DNA from: Hypomesus transpacificus
Taxonomy: Eukaryota; Chordata; Actinopteri; Osmeriformes; Osmeridae
DNA: 64,000 bases
Assembly: GCF_021917145.1 (NCBI RefSeq)
Contig: NC_061070.1
Coordinates: 17,952,138 to 18,016,137 of the forward strand
Direction of reading: 5' to 3'
The position numbers and the translations under genes are program-made. The notes beneath the pieces are model-generated. The model had not been told where the DNA came from. It searched no databases and saw nothing but the letters and a program-made list of their open reading frames with translations. Each line of letters begins with the position of its first letter. Position 1 is the first letter of the stretch. Positions 1 through 37,484 of this stretch are shown here, piece by piece.

Positions 1-27797
<27,797 letters not shown>

Positions 27798-29995
27798 GAA
27801 TGGACCAGTGAGACCACCTTTCACCGACGTGTAACGTTGTGGAAACGTTCAGATGGAGAGTAGGCTGGATTATGTCTAACAGACTGTGGCACAGGGAATC
27901 ATTTATAGAGACACCGTCAAGAACTGAGCCCAGGATCCCTGAGAATTCATCGAGGGATATCTGCCTCAAAAAAAAAAAGAGTAATCTGACTCTGTTGTAT
28001 TGAATGGGTGTATGAACCCCAGTGTATGTATCTCTATGTATGTATCTCCTTTGCCTCACTAACCTAAATCGGACAGTATGTGTGAGGACCCTAAACAGGA
28101 CAAGCCTTAAAGCGAGTCACAGTTTTCTCCTGTTACCATGGAACAAGGACAGCACCTCACATTACTGAATCACCATAGACACTTTGGGATGGCAGTCACC
28201 TTAACAGCAGGGTGTCCTCCATAGTCAGGTTTTGAATTTGCATGACCCAGGCGTGGAGCGAGTCTCTACATTATACAGATGTGTAATTGGTTGATTCTCT
28301 GGGTAAACATTTGGTCACACTGAGACCGTACATCTTGTAGTTTGTTCATCACCCGTCTGCAGATTGAACTACAGTGTGCACTGCAAACAAACTACAAATC
28401 CCAGGCAAACTGACTTCTCCAGTGCCTCCCCATGCTTCTTTTTAAAATATTTTCCAACTGTTTTATCAAGAGAACATGGACTACTTGTGTGTTTAAGAAA
28501 AAAAGTAGCATTTCGTCTCAGTACCAAGAGATTGATAGTGAAAAAGTTTGGGTTCTCCACAGTAAACGTACTTCGTTTATTTACAAGTGCCAGATGTCAG
28601 TGGCATTCGGGAACAAAGTATGTCCTTATCCTTCAGTAGTTAATCAAACAATCTACCAAAGCTAATAGTAGCATATGTCTGTTTTTAAAAGTTTCCCCAA
28701 GTGAATTACTGCATACATTTTTAAATGTATTTTGAATGGAAACTTGTTTTTGATGTTTTCTACTAGTTCCTGTCAAGTGCAAATATTTCTCTAAAGTCTT
28801 TGAAGTCAGCTTTTGCTAAATAGCTCACAGAAAATAAATAATTGCTTCAACAATATGCAATTTTGAAAATCTAATTTCGATATGGCTCTAATTCAGTACT
28901 TCCTGTGTCAGTAGTTGTTCCCTTGACAACATGACACACAACGTCATGTGATTTACAGATGGATTTTTTTTTTTGAAACACTGTAATGATGGTATCTTTG
29001 TAAAATGAAACTAATCAATCTGTAAATTGAACTGTTTCTTTTTCACATTTAGGACACTGATCCAGATCTATGTACTGTAGCACTTAGTAGCCTGCTCTTC
29101 TAGTCTCTCTGCTTTGTTATCTCTGCATTGTTGCATAATAGGGGGCATTGAAGACAACATAAACTTGAGTCTGTGTCCTTCTGAATATCATTAAGAGCCA
29201 TTATCAGCCTTGGCTGTGGAATAATAATGTTTCTTCATTTCCATACTAAGGATAAGCCTCACACGCACTCGTATAGTTTTTGTAGTGTTTGCCTAATGTA
29301 GACATACAGAAGGTTTCCAAATTGCATTTGCTACTTATTTATAGATATTTCATAGACACTAACCATTTTCAAAGCCACTCCGATTTACAGAAATGTGTCA
29401 TAGAATGGAATAAAGTACAAGTGGTCTATTAGTATTTAGATTTGAGCAATAGTGAAATTAAGTCCATCACATGCTGTGTTTTTCTTCTGTTCAATACAAT
29501 GTACAGAATTTCTTATGTCACTAAGTGCCGGTTTTTAAATGTAATGGCATTTTTTCAAAGATAAGAAAATCTTAAAATGTTTAGTTAGATTATTATTATT
29601 TTGCACATTGGATTGTTTATTATTTTTTATAATTTTTCTGTTAAATAACAAAAACGATCAAATAAATCTCACTGTGTACAGTGTTGTGGTTTTGGAGTTC
29701 AAAAATACAATTTCGGAACCATGTAATGTCAAGTCTGGCTTGACGGTGTAGATTACATCATCGGCTCTTCAAACTCCTGATTCCTATATTATCACAAAGT
29801 AAAGTGCTCGGTACACTATTCAAATGTTTACACATTATCCTATCAGCGTTTTACTATTTTTTTGTCATGTTTTGTATGAACCACCCTTTTATTTATTTTG
29901 TACTGTGTTGTGTCTTTATTGTGTCTATTGTGTTACTGTAAATTCATGCCTTTTACATCGTTAATGAATAAAATACAAACATTCTCAATTGTATT
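27798..29995 (+). other. cep170: cep170 3' UTR and polyadenylation signals
   Basis: AT-rich sequence follows the TGA stop at 27795-27797 with no other gene. Canonical AATAAA hexamers occur at 29661-29666 and 29967-29972, the latter followed by a T-rich stretch. They predict a 3' UTR of about 1.9-2.2 kb with alternative ends. Confidence 0.65.
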
Positions 29996-30499
29996 AAACC
30001 CTTTTTAAGATGAACTGTTCATCTGTTAGAAAAGAAGAGTACCCTACCTCTCCATAGACTCCTATATGGAAGTTAACCACAATCTTTTCAAGTTTCTTAA
30101 CATTTGAATGATAAATGAAATTCTCAAAAGATAAATGAAAGGCTCTAATGAGAAATAAAATGCTCAAAACGACTGCTCAAATTATGAATAAAATATTTAA
30201 TACATGACATACCGCGCGTCATGTTTGCAATTTAATTTCCCGAGATACGTACTTGAAACGTATGACTTAATATAACTTTAGATTTTAAGAAAGTAATGGC
30301 TCATATTAAAATGTAATTTGTCATTTAGAAACCCCAGTCCGGCAGGGGGCAGCAGCTCCATATATTGATGTCTGAACTTGCATTTGCGCTTGCGTTTACA
30401 CTGCATCTTTGATAAAATAAAAAAATAAAACAAAACTGGTTCTCAGTGCTTTGTTTGCACTCAAGTGTCTAGGGAACCCACCCTGTAGTGTACTTAAAA
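29996..30499. other. cep170 / zinc-finger gene intergenic spacer
   Basis: This is about 500 bp of AT-rich sequence with near-repeats of GATAAATGAAA / GAATAAAAT around 30105-30190. It should contain the promoter and 5' UTR of the zinc-finger gene. I see no TATA box that I would commit to. Confidence 0.5.
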
Positions 30500-33400
30500 A
30501 TGGCTCAAATGCAATTGCTTAGAATGATTGTGAAAGAGCGGCTTGCAGCGGCAGCTGATGAGATATTCGGTGTGGTTGAAAAAACAATAGCAGAATACCA
30601 ACACGAAGTTGTCTGTTCAAGAAGAGATTATGATAACCTACGGCGAATGCTGGAAAGCAGTCGCGACTCCATGAACTATTTTCATAGATCTGGTAGGTTA
30701 CTTATTTTTTGCGTTTGTTGTAGGGTTATTTGCATGGTTGTTATGTTGGGTGTGTAGTAATAACCAACACGAACGCGTTACTTTCCAGTCAACATCTTTA
30801 TCTCCGTTCTTGTATCCTTCATTACCTCTTCTTCTCTCCTCCCCTAGCCCTCTCTCATACCGTCTCACTCACTACGCCCCCTAGAGGCTGTACAATGTAA
30901 CTGCAATAACTGTATGAGTAATTCAATGCAGTAGTGAACACAACATCTCCCCCTTTCAATAAAGACAAATTCCTTCATAACAAAACTTGAAATTACTTTT
31001 GTAATGGGATTCAAGTAACACGATGCCTATAACATTTTAAAATAATAAAATGACAACCAATCAACCATTACAGCAACATTTAACAGTATGTAAATTGCAT
31101 ACCAAACATTTTCATGCATGCATTCTTTTCTTTTCTTTAGTGACTAACAAAATGCATGTTTATGCAACTTCTTTAGAACATGACATAGTCCTTAGCCCAG
31201 TTAGGCGGTTGCCTACACCTCTCAGGCCTACTGTCCACCTTTGTCTCTCGTTCAGGTTCGGTCTGTTCAGTGTCATTGTCCATAGTGGTCATTTCAGGTA
31301 GTACAGAAAGGTGTGATGTGTTCCAGATTCTGCCATCATCCAACAGGTAGGTGTATGGGCTTTTCTTCCGCACCACAGTTCTTGGCTTTGTGAACTTTTG
31401 TTCTCCTTTCTTTACCTTCCATGGCTTCCGAATCCTGACCTGATCACCAGGGTTGAAGGATGTCTTCTTTGCACTCCTCTTCCTGTCTGTGTACTGTTTT
31501 GAGTATTCCTGTATCTTTTTAACTCGTTCACGCACCACATTCTCGTTTACGCGGACATGAGTCATATCCATGATTTGGAGTTTTGTTCTCATTTGTCTTC
31601 CATGAAGCAGCTGTGAGGGGCTCACTCCAGTGGTTGAGTGTGGAGTAGCTCTGTAATCCATAAGGAAGGACCTTGTGAATGGCTTCCAGGGTGTCCCTTG
31701 GATTGACGCAGTCTGGAGGCAGTCTTTGAGCACTCTGTTGAACCTTTCAACTTCTCCATTCGCACGGGGATAATACAGAGAAGATTTCAGGTGCACGATT
31801 CCTCTTTGTTTTAGGAAATTTGTGAATTCAGTTGATGTGAACTGAGTACCATTGTCACTCACTAACTCCTTTGGATTACCTTCCCGTGAAAAGGTTGCTA
31901 TGAGGAACTGAATGATTGTTGCAGTATCAATCTGTGCCACAAAAGCTACTTCCGGCCATTTGCTGAAGTAGTCCACAAGCGTTACGGCATATCTGCAGTC
32001 TCTTGGTGCAGATTCAAAAGGACCAACGATGTCGATTGACACTTTTTCCCATGCGGCATCAGGCAAAGGCACAGGTTGGAGTGGGGCATTGTAGGTAGTA
32101 ACTGACTTGTCGTTTTGACTGCATGTAGTACAGTCTTTGATGAGTGATTCAACTTGTGCGTCCATTTTAGGCCACCAGTAAAGTTCTCTGAGGCGTTGTT
32201 TTGTTCTGACAATGCCCTGATGAGTCTCATGTGCAATGTCTATGAGCCTTTTCTGCAGTGACCCTGGAACCACGAGGCGGTGAGTGCCTCTGACCACGCA
32301 GTCATCCAAAATTGCCAGTTCATCACGTATCAGGTAGTATGGCTGTAGGTCATGGTCAAGTACTTTTTTTTTTCTTGGCCAAGGCTTTTGTAGCTGTGCG
32401 CGAAGTTTGGTCAGCACAGGGCACGAGTTACTCTCTGCTTTGAAGTCCGCCTGAGTGACTGCTTGAATGTCGTCCAGTATTGTTGCGACTGACTCCACGG
32501 TCTCGGTATAATCCATGTTTGTCGCAGGAAGAGGTAGTCTGGATAAGCAGTCGGCGATGCTGTTCAGTGTTCCAGCTCTGTACTGGACCTCATAGTCAAA
32601 CTCCATTAAGCGAGCAGACCACCGGGCAACTCGAAGTCCAGCTCGATTATTTCCCTTGGTAGTCAGGAGTGTAGTTAGAGCTTGATGGTCAGTGCGTAAC
32701 AGGAACTTCCTTCCCCAGAGCCACACACGCCACTTTTCAGCAGCCCAGACACATGCGAGAGCCTCTTTTTCAACAATCGAGTACTTTCTTTCAGCATCTG
32801 ATAAGCTGCGGGAGGCGAAAGCGATTGTGTCTTCCTCTCCGGCCTCATTTACCTGTGTCAAAACAGCTCCAAGTCCGTAATCAGAAGCGTCAGTTGAGAC
32901 CACTGTTGGTTTGTTTGGGTCAAACAGTTTCAGTGCTGGGCTGTTGACAACCATGTTCTTGACTTGATCAAAGCTCTTTTGTGCTTCATCATTCCACTTG
33001 AATGTCGTATTCTTCCGCAACAGAGCTCTCATTGGCTCGACCAGGCTGGCGTAGTTAGGTATAAATTTGCTATACCATGCACTTAGGCCCAGGAATGAGC
33101 GCAGGGTGGCTGCATCAGTAGGAGCAGGCGCATTCAGGATTGCAGTCACATGGCCATCGCTTGGCTGTAAGCCTTCAGGTGAGAGTCTGTGGCCCAGGAA
33201 TGTCAGTGTAGTCTGACTGAAGAGGCATTTTTCCTTGTTGAGCTGCAGACCCGCTTCCTGGATACGCTTCATTACAGCTTTCAGGTTAGCGTCATGTTCT
33301 TCCTGTGAGGGCCCATAGATTATGACATCATCTAGGTAACACTTAACCCCCTTTAATCCACTGAGTATTTTTGTCATCATTTTCTGGAATGCTGCAGGGG

Positions 33401-36284
33401 CTGAACTTAGTCCATAAGGAACTCTGCGGTATCTGTACAATCCTTCATGTGTAATGAAAGCAGTGAGACCTCTGCTCTCCTCATGCAGTTCCAGTTGATG
33501 GTAGGCGCTTTTCAGATCCAAGGTAGAGTACATCCTTGACCCACGCAGTGCAGCTAGTACGTCCTCGATCAGTGGTAATGGGTGGCTGTCGGGGACCACT
33601 GCCTTGTTAGGTTCTCTCATATCCACACACATGCGGATTTTCCCGTTCTTCCTCCTAGTGACTACAATAGGGGAAACCCATTTGGATGAATCAACTCCCT
33701 CTATGATTCCCTGCTTTTCCAGTTCATTCAGCTCTGCAGTGACGGTATCACGTACAGAAAGTGGCAGGCGTCTGAGTTTTTGTTGCACTGGTTTAACATC
33801 TGTGCGTATCTGCACCTTATGCACAAAGCCTTTGGCATGTCCAATGTCCAAAATGGTTGTAGTTTCAGGGAGCTTAGGTAACTGTGAAAGCATGGCACAG
33901 TCCACTGTTGGTTCCACCAACTTTCCTCCTTTAATCTCTATGTTGAGGTCTTCACATAGATCCAGCCCAATGAGGGGTGTACCAGACTTTACAATGTTGA
34001 AAAATCCAGTTGCAGTCCTCTGTTGGTATGTTACTGTTGCTTTAAGACGTCCAAAAACTTTTAGGTTCTGTCTTGAGTATGTCAACAGTTTTACTGTAGG
34101 TGGGCTTAGTGTACTTGTGCTGAAGTTGTCTCTGTACAGTTTTCGGGTAGTATTGAAACAGCAGATCCTGTGTCAACTAACATGTCACTTGTATGTGTAC
34201 TTGTAGCTGATGTAGCCAGAGTGAAAGTTCCAATTAATTTTCCTCGGACATCAGTCTTCTTGCCAACATTTAGGACAGTCACTTCAGGCAAACTCACTTC
34301 ATTGACTGACTTAGCAGAGGATTTGCACACTCTGGAATAGTGACCTATCTTCCCACATGTTTTGCATGTACCTTCTTTAGCTGGGCATGACTGGTCGTTA
34401 GCAAGGTGATCAGCAGAGCCACATCTGTAACATTGTTGACTGGCATCATTCCGTTTTCCCCCTTTGTGCTTAAACTTGTCTTTGGGGTTTCCCGCCTTCT
34501 TATTTCCCTGTCTGTAGACTGCAGAGACTAGTTTCGTTCCACTCTCTGTGAACGTTTTTGCATCAGCAACGGCGATTTCAATTCGTCTGGCTAGTGTAAG
34601 TGCCTTGTCAAGAGTGAGCTCAGATTCCAACAACAGTCTTTCACGTATACGAGGCACACACGTTTTCTCCACTATCTGATCACGTAGCATTTCATTTTCC
34701 ATTGTACTGAAATTGCACGTTTTCACTAGCTCACGCAGCGCTGCCACATAATGATCCGTTGACTCACCCATAGCTTGAGCGCGCTGCCGAAAACGGTACC
34801 TCTCCGCGACCACGTTGACATTCGGGGTGAAAAAGGTTTGCAAAGCCAGTAAGCTACCACCGTAGGTATCCTCAGTAAGCGGCAAGGTATTGTACAACCT
34901 TTGTCCTTCTGTTCCCAGACAGTGAATCAGCAGGGCTCTTTTTCTCTCCGCGGAAAATTCTTGACCTCCGATAGCTAGCAAGTAGTTGTCGAATAGCTTC
35001 CCCCAAGCCTCGAACGTAATCTTCGGCTCTCCCGGGCACTCCAGGAACGCAGAGGGCGGTTGTAAACCGAGTAAAGCCATTCTTTTATTTCTTTATCCTC
35101 GTCGCCACTTGTTATGTTGGGTGTGTAGTAATAACCAACACGAACGCGTTACTTTCCAGTCAACATCTTTATCTCCGTTCTTGTATCCTTCATTACCTCT
35201 TCTTCTCTCCTCCCCTAGCCCTCTCTCATACCGTCTCACTCACTACGCCCCCTAGAGGCTGTACAATGTAACTGCAATAACTGTATGAGTAATTCAATGC
35301 AGTAGTGAACACAACAATGGTGTGATCTGGAATGCGTTTCATTGCCAATTATATTTGTCATGGAAGGAGGCTTTACACACGTTTCCTTGACCCTTTGCAG
35401 ATCCCCAGCCGCTCACAGTTCCTGCTATCTCTGAGAAGGTACACCCTGAGCAGCATCGCAATGACGAGAGCCCCGTACCTCAAGACCTAAACAAGGAGCT
35501 CCAAGATCTCGTAGTGATTAAACAGGAAGAGGAAGAAGTATCACTCTGGAACTGCCAGAGAGAAGCTCAGCTTCAAAGACAGCAGGATGTCAATGCAGAA
35601 CGAGGGCATGATGAAGACCAAGCTCATTCTTCACATGTTAATCTGGGAAGTGAAGAACACAGATACAAACTCTCTAAACCCAGTAGTTGCACAGCTGAGC
35701 AGATGAAACCAAACTTTGGAGAGGCACCCCAGGAAAAAGAATCGACCCGCGAGACACTTTTTGTAATAAGTCCTGCCTTTTCTGTAGTTCAGAGTCAAAA
35801 AGTTGAAAGTGTTGATGAGAAGAAGCCATATATTTGTACTGTTTGTGGTAAATGTTTTAGCCACACAGCTAACATGAGAAACCACATGCGGGTTCATACT
35901 GGTGAGAAACCTTATAGCTGCAAAGAATGTGGCAAAAGATTTATCGAGGCAGGAAATCGAAATACTCATATGAGGATTCATACAGGGGAGAAACCATTTC
36001 CATGTATTGTATGTGGGAAGTGGTTTCGTCATAGGTCTGGCGTGAACATGCACATGAAGATTCACACTGGTGATAAAGTATATGCTTGTAAAGTATGTGG
36101 CAAAACGTTTACAGAGTCTGGAAATCTGACAACTCACATGAGGATCCACACACAGGAAAACCCGTATCCATGCACTATATGTGGGAGGAACTTTCGACAT
36201 AAGTCTAGTATGAAAATACACATGAACACTCACATGAAAGATGTAGTTAGTGGCCACATAGACACCAAAGTTGACACCAGATAA
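30500..36284 (+). CDS. Five-finger C2H2 zinc-finger protein, two exons, intron interrupted by an LTR element
   Basis: Exons 30500-30692 and 35401-36284 join in phase 1 to give about 358 residues. The N-terminus (MAQMQLLRMIVKERLAAAAD...) with a predicted helix and ...VEKTIAEYQHEV is the leader typical of the large fish C2H2 families; it is not KRAB or BTB. Five fingers span about residues 208-345, each C-x2-C-x12-H-x3-H. The first two linkers are TGEKP, and two later ones are diverged (TGDKV, TQENP). The acidic stretch QEEEEVSLW lies upstream. Likely a nuclear DNA-binding transcription factor; targets are unknown. Without the retrotransposon the intron would be only about 130 bp. The ATG at 30500 was preferred to the upstream in-frame GTG because it gives the family leader. 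No gene name can be assigned. Confidence 0.85.
30739..30945 (-). repeat. 3' LTR of the retrotransposon
   Basis: This 207-bp repeat, in element sense TGTTGTGTTC...ACATAACA, is the downstream LTR. The element-sense polypurine tract GAAAGGGGGAGA (complement of 30946-30957) abuts it directly. Confidence 0.95.
30946..30957 (-). other. Polypurine tract of the retrotransposon
   Basis: In element sense this is GAAAGGGGGAGA, immediately upstream of the 3' LTR, the expected plus-strand DNA primer. The 215 bp between it and the end of pol show nothing else. Confidence 0.85.
31173..34085 (-). CDS. pol: Retrotransposon pol: reverse transcriptase, RNase H, integrase
   Basis: An open frame of about 970 codons. 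It begins inside the protease-RT linker because a frame change at about 34140 separates it from gag-protease. Reverse transcriptase occupies about residues 100-280, with the catalytic YLDDVIIYG motif. RNase H follows (VVSTDASDYGLGAV, RTDHQAL). Integrase has an HHCC zinc domain (HETHQ...CTTC) and a core with DIVGPF, VSDNGTQF and the GEVERFNR glutamate block. The C-terminal GDQVRIRKPW...YTYLLDDGR resembles a GPY/F-type module. All catalytic motifs are intact, so the pol region could still make functional enzymes if expressed as a fusion. Confidence 0.95.
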   Translation of the reverse strand: MTYSRQNLKVFGRLKATVTYQQRTATGFFNIVKSGTPLIGLDLCEDLNIEIKGGKLVEPTVDCAMLSQLPKLPETTTILDIGHAKGFVHKVQIRTDVKPVQQKLRRLPLSVRDTVTAELNELEKQGIIEGVDSSKWVSPIVVTRRKNGKIRMCVDMREPNKAVVPDSHPLPLIEDVLAALRGSRMYSTLDLKSAYHQLELHEESRGLTAFITHEGLYRYRRVPYGLSSAPAAFQKMMTKILSGLKGVKCYLDDVIIYGPSQEEHDANLKAVMKRIQEAGLQLNKEKCLFSQTTLTFLGHRLSPEGLQPSDGHVTAILNAPAPTDAATLRSFLGLSAWYSKFIPNYASLVEPMRALLRKNTTFKWNDEAQKSFDQVKNMVVNSPALKLFDPNKPTVVSTDASDYGLGAVLTQVNEAGEEDTIAFASRSLSDAERKYSIVEKEALACVWAAEKWRVWLWGRKFLLRTDHQALTTLLTTKGNNRAGLRVARWSARLMEFDYEVQYRAGTLNSIADCLSRLPLPATNMDYTETVESVATILDDIQAVTQADFKAESNSCPVLTKLRAQLQKPWPRKKKVLDHDLQPYYLIRDELAILDDCVVRGTHRLVVPGSLQKRLIDIAHETHQGIVRTKQRLRELYWWPKMDAQVESLIKDCTTCSQNDKSVTTYNAPLQPVPLPDAAWEKVSIDIVGPFESAPRDCRYAVTLVDYFSKWPEVAFVAQIDTATIIQFLIATFSREGNPKELVSDNGTQFTSTEFTNFLKQRGIVHLKSSLYYPRANGEVERFNRVLKDCLQTASIQGTPWKPFTRSFLMDYRATPHSTTGVSPSQLLHGRQMRTKLQIMDMTHVRVNENVVRERVKKIQEYSKQYTDRKRSAKKTSFNPGDQVRIRKPWKVKKGEQKFTKPRTVVRKKSPYTYLLDDGRIWNTSHLSVLPEMTTMDNDTEQTEPERETKVDSRPERCRQPPNWAKDYVMF
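34106..35080 (-). CDS. gag: Retrotransposon gag with start of protease
   Basis: About 324 residues, starting at the first ATG after the primer-binding site. A capsid-like helical region is followed by two zinc knuckles: an irregular CYRCGSADHLANDQSC and a canonical C-x2-C-x4-H-x4-C. The frame then enters an aspartic protease with the catalytic DTGSAVSIL motif. It terminates shortly after that motif, in the middle of the protease domain, whereas the remainder of the protease continues in another frame on the same strand. This is read as a one-base indel at a short A run (T34140-34143 on +), either a real inactivating mutation or a sequencing error. Confidence 0.92.
   Translation of the reverse strand: MALLGLQPPSAFLECPGEPKITFEAWGKLFDNYLLAIGGQEFSAERKRALLIHCLGTEGQRLYNTLPLTEDTYGGSLLALQTFFTPNVNVVAERYRFRQRAQAMGESTDHYVAALRELVKTCNFSTMENEMLRDQIVEKTCVPRIRERLLLESELTLDKALTLARRIEIAVADAKTFTESGTKLVSAVYRQGNKKAGNPKDKFKHKGGKRNDASQQCYRCGSADHLANDQSCPAKEGTCKTCGKIGHYSRVCKSSAKSVNEVSLPEVTVLNVGKKTDVRGKLIGTFTLATSATSTHTSDMLVDTGSAVSILPENCTETTSAQVH
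35095..35107 (-). other. Primer-binding site of the retrotransposon
   Basis: In element sense TGGCGACGAGGAT lies two bases after the 5' LTR. It begins TGG, the complement of a tRNA CCA end, and its complement matches the 3' end of vertebrate tRNA-Ser(GCT) as I recall it (...ATCCTCGTCG-CCA). mag-like elements are reported to use serine tRNA, consistent with the lineage guess. Confidence 0.7.
35110..35316 (-). repeat. 5' LTR of the retrotransposon
   Basis: This 207-bp repeat shows no difference from the copy at 30739-30945 when compared by eye. It supplies the element promoter, on the minus strand. Confidence 0.95.
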
Positions 36285-37484
36285 AGTGCATCTGTTGCAT
36301 ACATCCATTGAGTTGACATTTGTCATAGTGATAGTGGGAACATGAATGACAACTGCCTATAAAAGAAGAAAGTATATTTCTGTTAAAATAGTTATTATAT
36401 AATATATATATATAATTGTATTTATTTTTGGTTGGTGCCGATTTCATATTTGAAGATTTATACAAAGAAATTCAAAAAACTCCTTGATGTTTCTTTGCCA
36501 GAAGGTCTATGAAAAGCTTATTTTGAGTATAGTAGTAGTCCACATGTTTGCCATCCTTTTTGTGGCAGAGAGAGAAACCATTTACAAATGTTGCTATGGG
36601 AAACTACATTTTGCCATTTATTTGAAATTGGTTGTAGGCATCAATACCACCAGAATGCTCTACCAAATTAGTTCCTTTTGCTCACAGGCCCCTGGTACTA
36701 ATGATCCAAGCAATTTGCTAAAAACAAAATTTGTATTAATGTATATAAGCAGAATTTAATAAACCAGATGAATATGGTTCAACAGAATTCTATTTTGTTG
36801 TTTGTTTTGTTTTAAACAGTCTATTGCTTTAAGAAATGTTTTGACTAGTCATCAACAGTTGTTCCCTTCTATAAGACACTGAGCATGCTTGCTGGCCTGT
36901 ATACCGTGGCAAAGAGAGCAAACATTTATAAATGTTGCAATGGGAAACAACTTATTTTATTTATTTTTATAAAACAAACCAAGAAAATATGTTGGATGTA
37001 ACCATCAATACCACTTGAATGGTCTATCCGATTATTTTCTGTTAATCACATTACCTGGTAATAGTGATCCAATCCAGTTGCCAGAAGCCAAGTTATTATT
37101 CATTTATATTAGCACTTCAAACCAAATTAAAAAGTTATGACATTTGTCTTTTCATTTGTTTGGGTTCAAACATAATCTGTTGCTTCAAGATATGTTTAGA
37201 CAAGTGACTTTCCAGCCAAAACACTTCCACACTTCAAATGAAAGTTGCATTAATAAATCCATATAATTTGTATGCGTGTTTTCCAGTGTCCTAGTGTTTT
37301 ATCTGGTGTTCTTTTTGAGGAAGGCCAGTTTAAAAGTGTTAAGTAAAAATACATTTCCCACAATTCCTCTTCACAGAACTGTAGCATCAAAATGCGACGT
37401 TGCCTAGCGCAACGGCAATGTGTTTACGTCAGGAGAGGCTGCTACATTTTACCCCAAGACCTAAGAAATATTTAAGTCAATTCA
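36285..37484 (+). other. Zinc-finger gene 3' UTR with a decayed tandem duplication; dync2li1 upstream region
   Basis: About 36530-36850 and 36880-37210 are diverged direct copies. Paired landmarks are GTGGCAGAGAGAGAAACC / GTGGCAAAGAGAGCAAAC, AAATGTTGCTATGGGAAAC / AAATGTTGCAATGGGAAAC, CATCAATACCACCAGAATG / CATCAATACCACTTGAATG and ACTAATGATCCAA / AATAGTGATCCAA. An AATAAA at 36758-36763 likely ends the zinc-finger transcript. The GC-richer stretch at 37390-37440 (CGACGTTGCCTAGCGCAACG) is the probable dync2li1 promoter/5' UTR. It includes GTTGCCTAGCGCAAC, resembling an RFX X-box, a motif common in ciliary gene promoters. Confidence 0.6.
37396..37415. promoter_or_regulatory. X-box-like (RFX) inverted repeat upstream of dync2li1
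   Basis: GTTGCCTAGCGCAAC is an imperfect palindrome of the form GTTGCC-N3-GCAAC, close to the RFX X-box consensus (GTHNYY-AT-RRNAAC) found at many ciliary genes. It sits about 80 bp upstream of the dync2li1 ATG, which fits the ciliary role of the gene. Binding is inferred from motif and context only. Confidence 0.5.

Larger units (their letters stand above)
30739..35316 (-). mobile_element. Complete Ty3/Gypsy-type LTR retrotransposon, 4578 bp
   Basis: Two direct repeats of 207 bp (30739-30945 and 35110-35316) appear identical base for base and carry TG...CA ends. The element is flanked by the 5-bp target duplication ATGGT at 30734-30738 and 35317-35321. In element sense (minus strand) the order is LTR, primer-binding site, gag, protease-RT-RNaseH-integrase, polypurine tract, LTR. 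Integrase downstream of RT places it in the Ty3/Gypsy group. No chromodomain and no env are visible; gag style and primer suggest a mag-like lineage, which is inference. Identical LTRs mean the insertion is very recent. It lies antisense within the intron of the zinc-finger gene. Confidence 0.97.

Noticed and set aside
31050..35255. Plus-strand frames opposite the retrotransposon (for example 33604-34206)
   Set aside because: Antisense shadows of gag-pol without recognisable domains.
35631..36326. 231-codon minus-strand frame over the zinc fingers
   Set aside because: Complementary shadow of the repeated C2H2 coding sequence.
36484..36759. 91-codon + strand frame after the zinc-finger stop codon
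   Set aside because: Lies in the 3' UTR duplication; the paired copy at 36880-37210 does not keep the frame.
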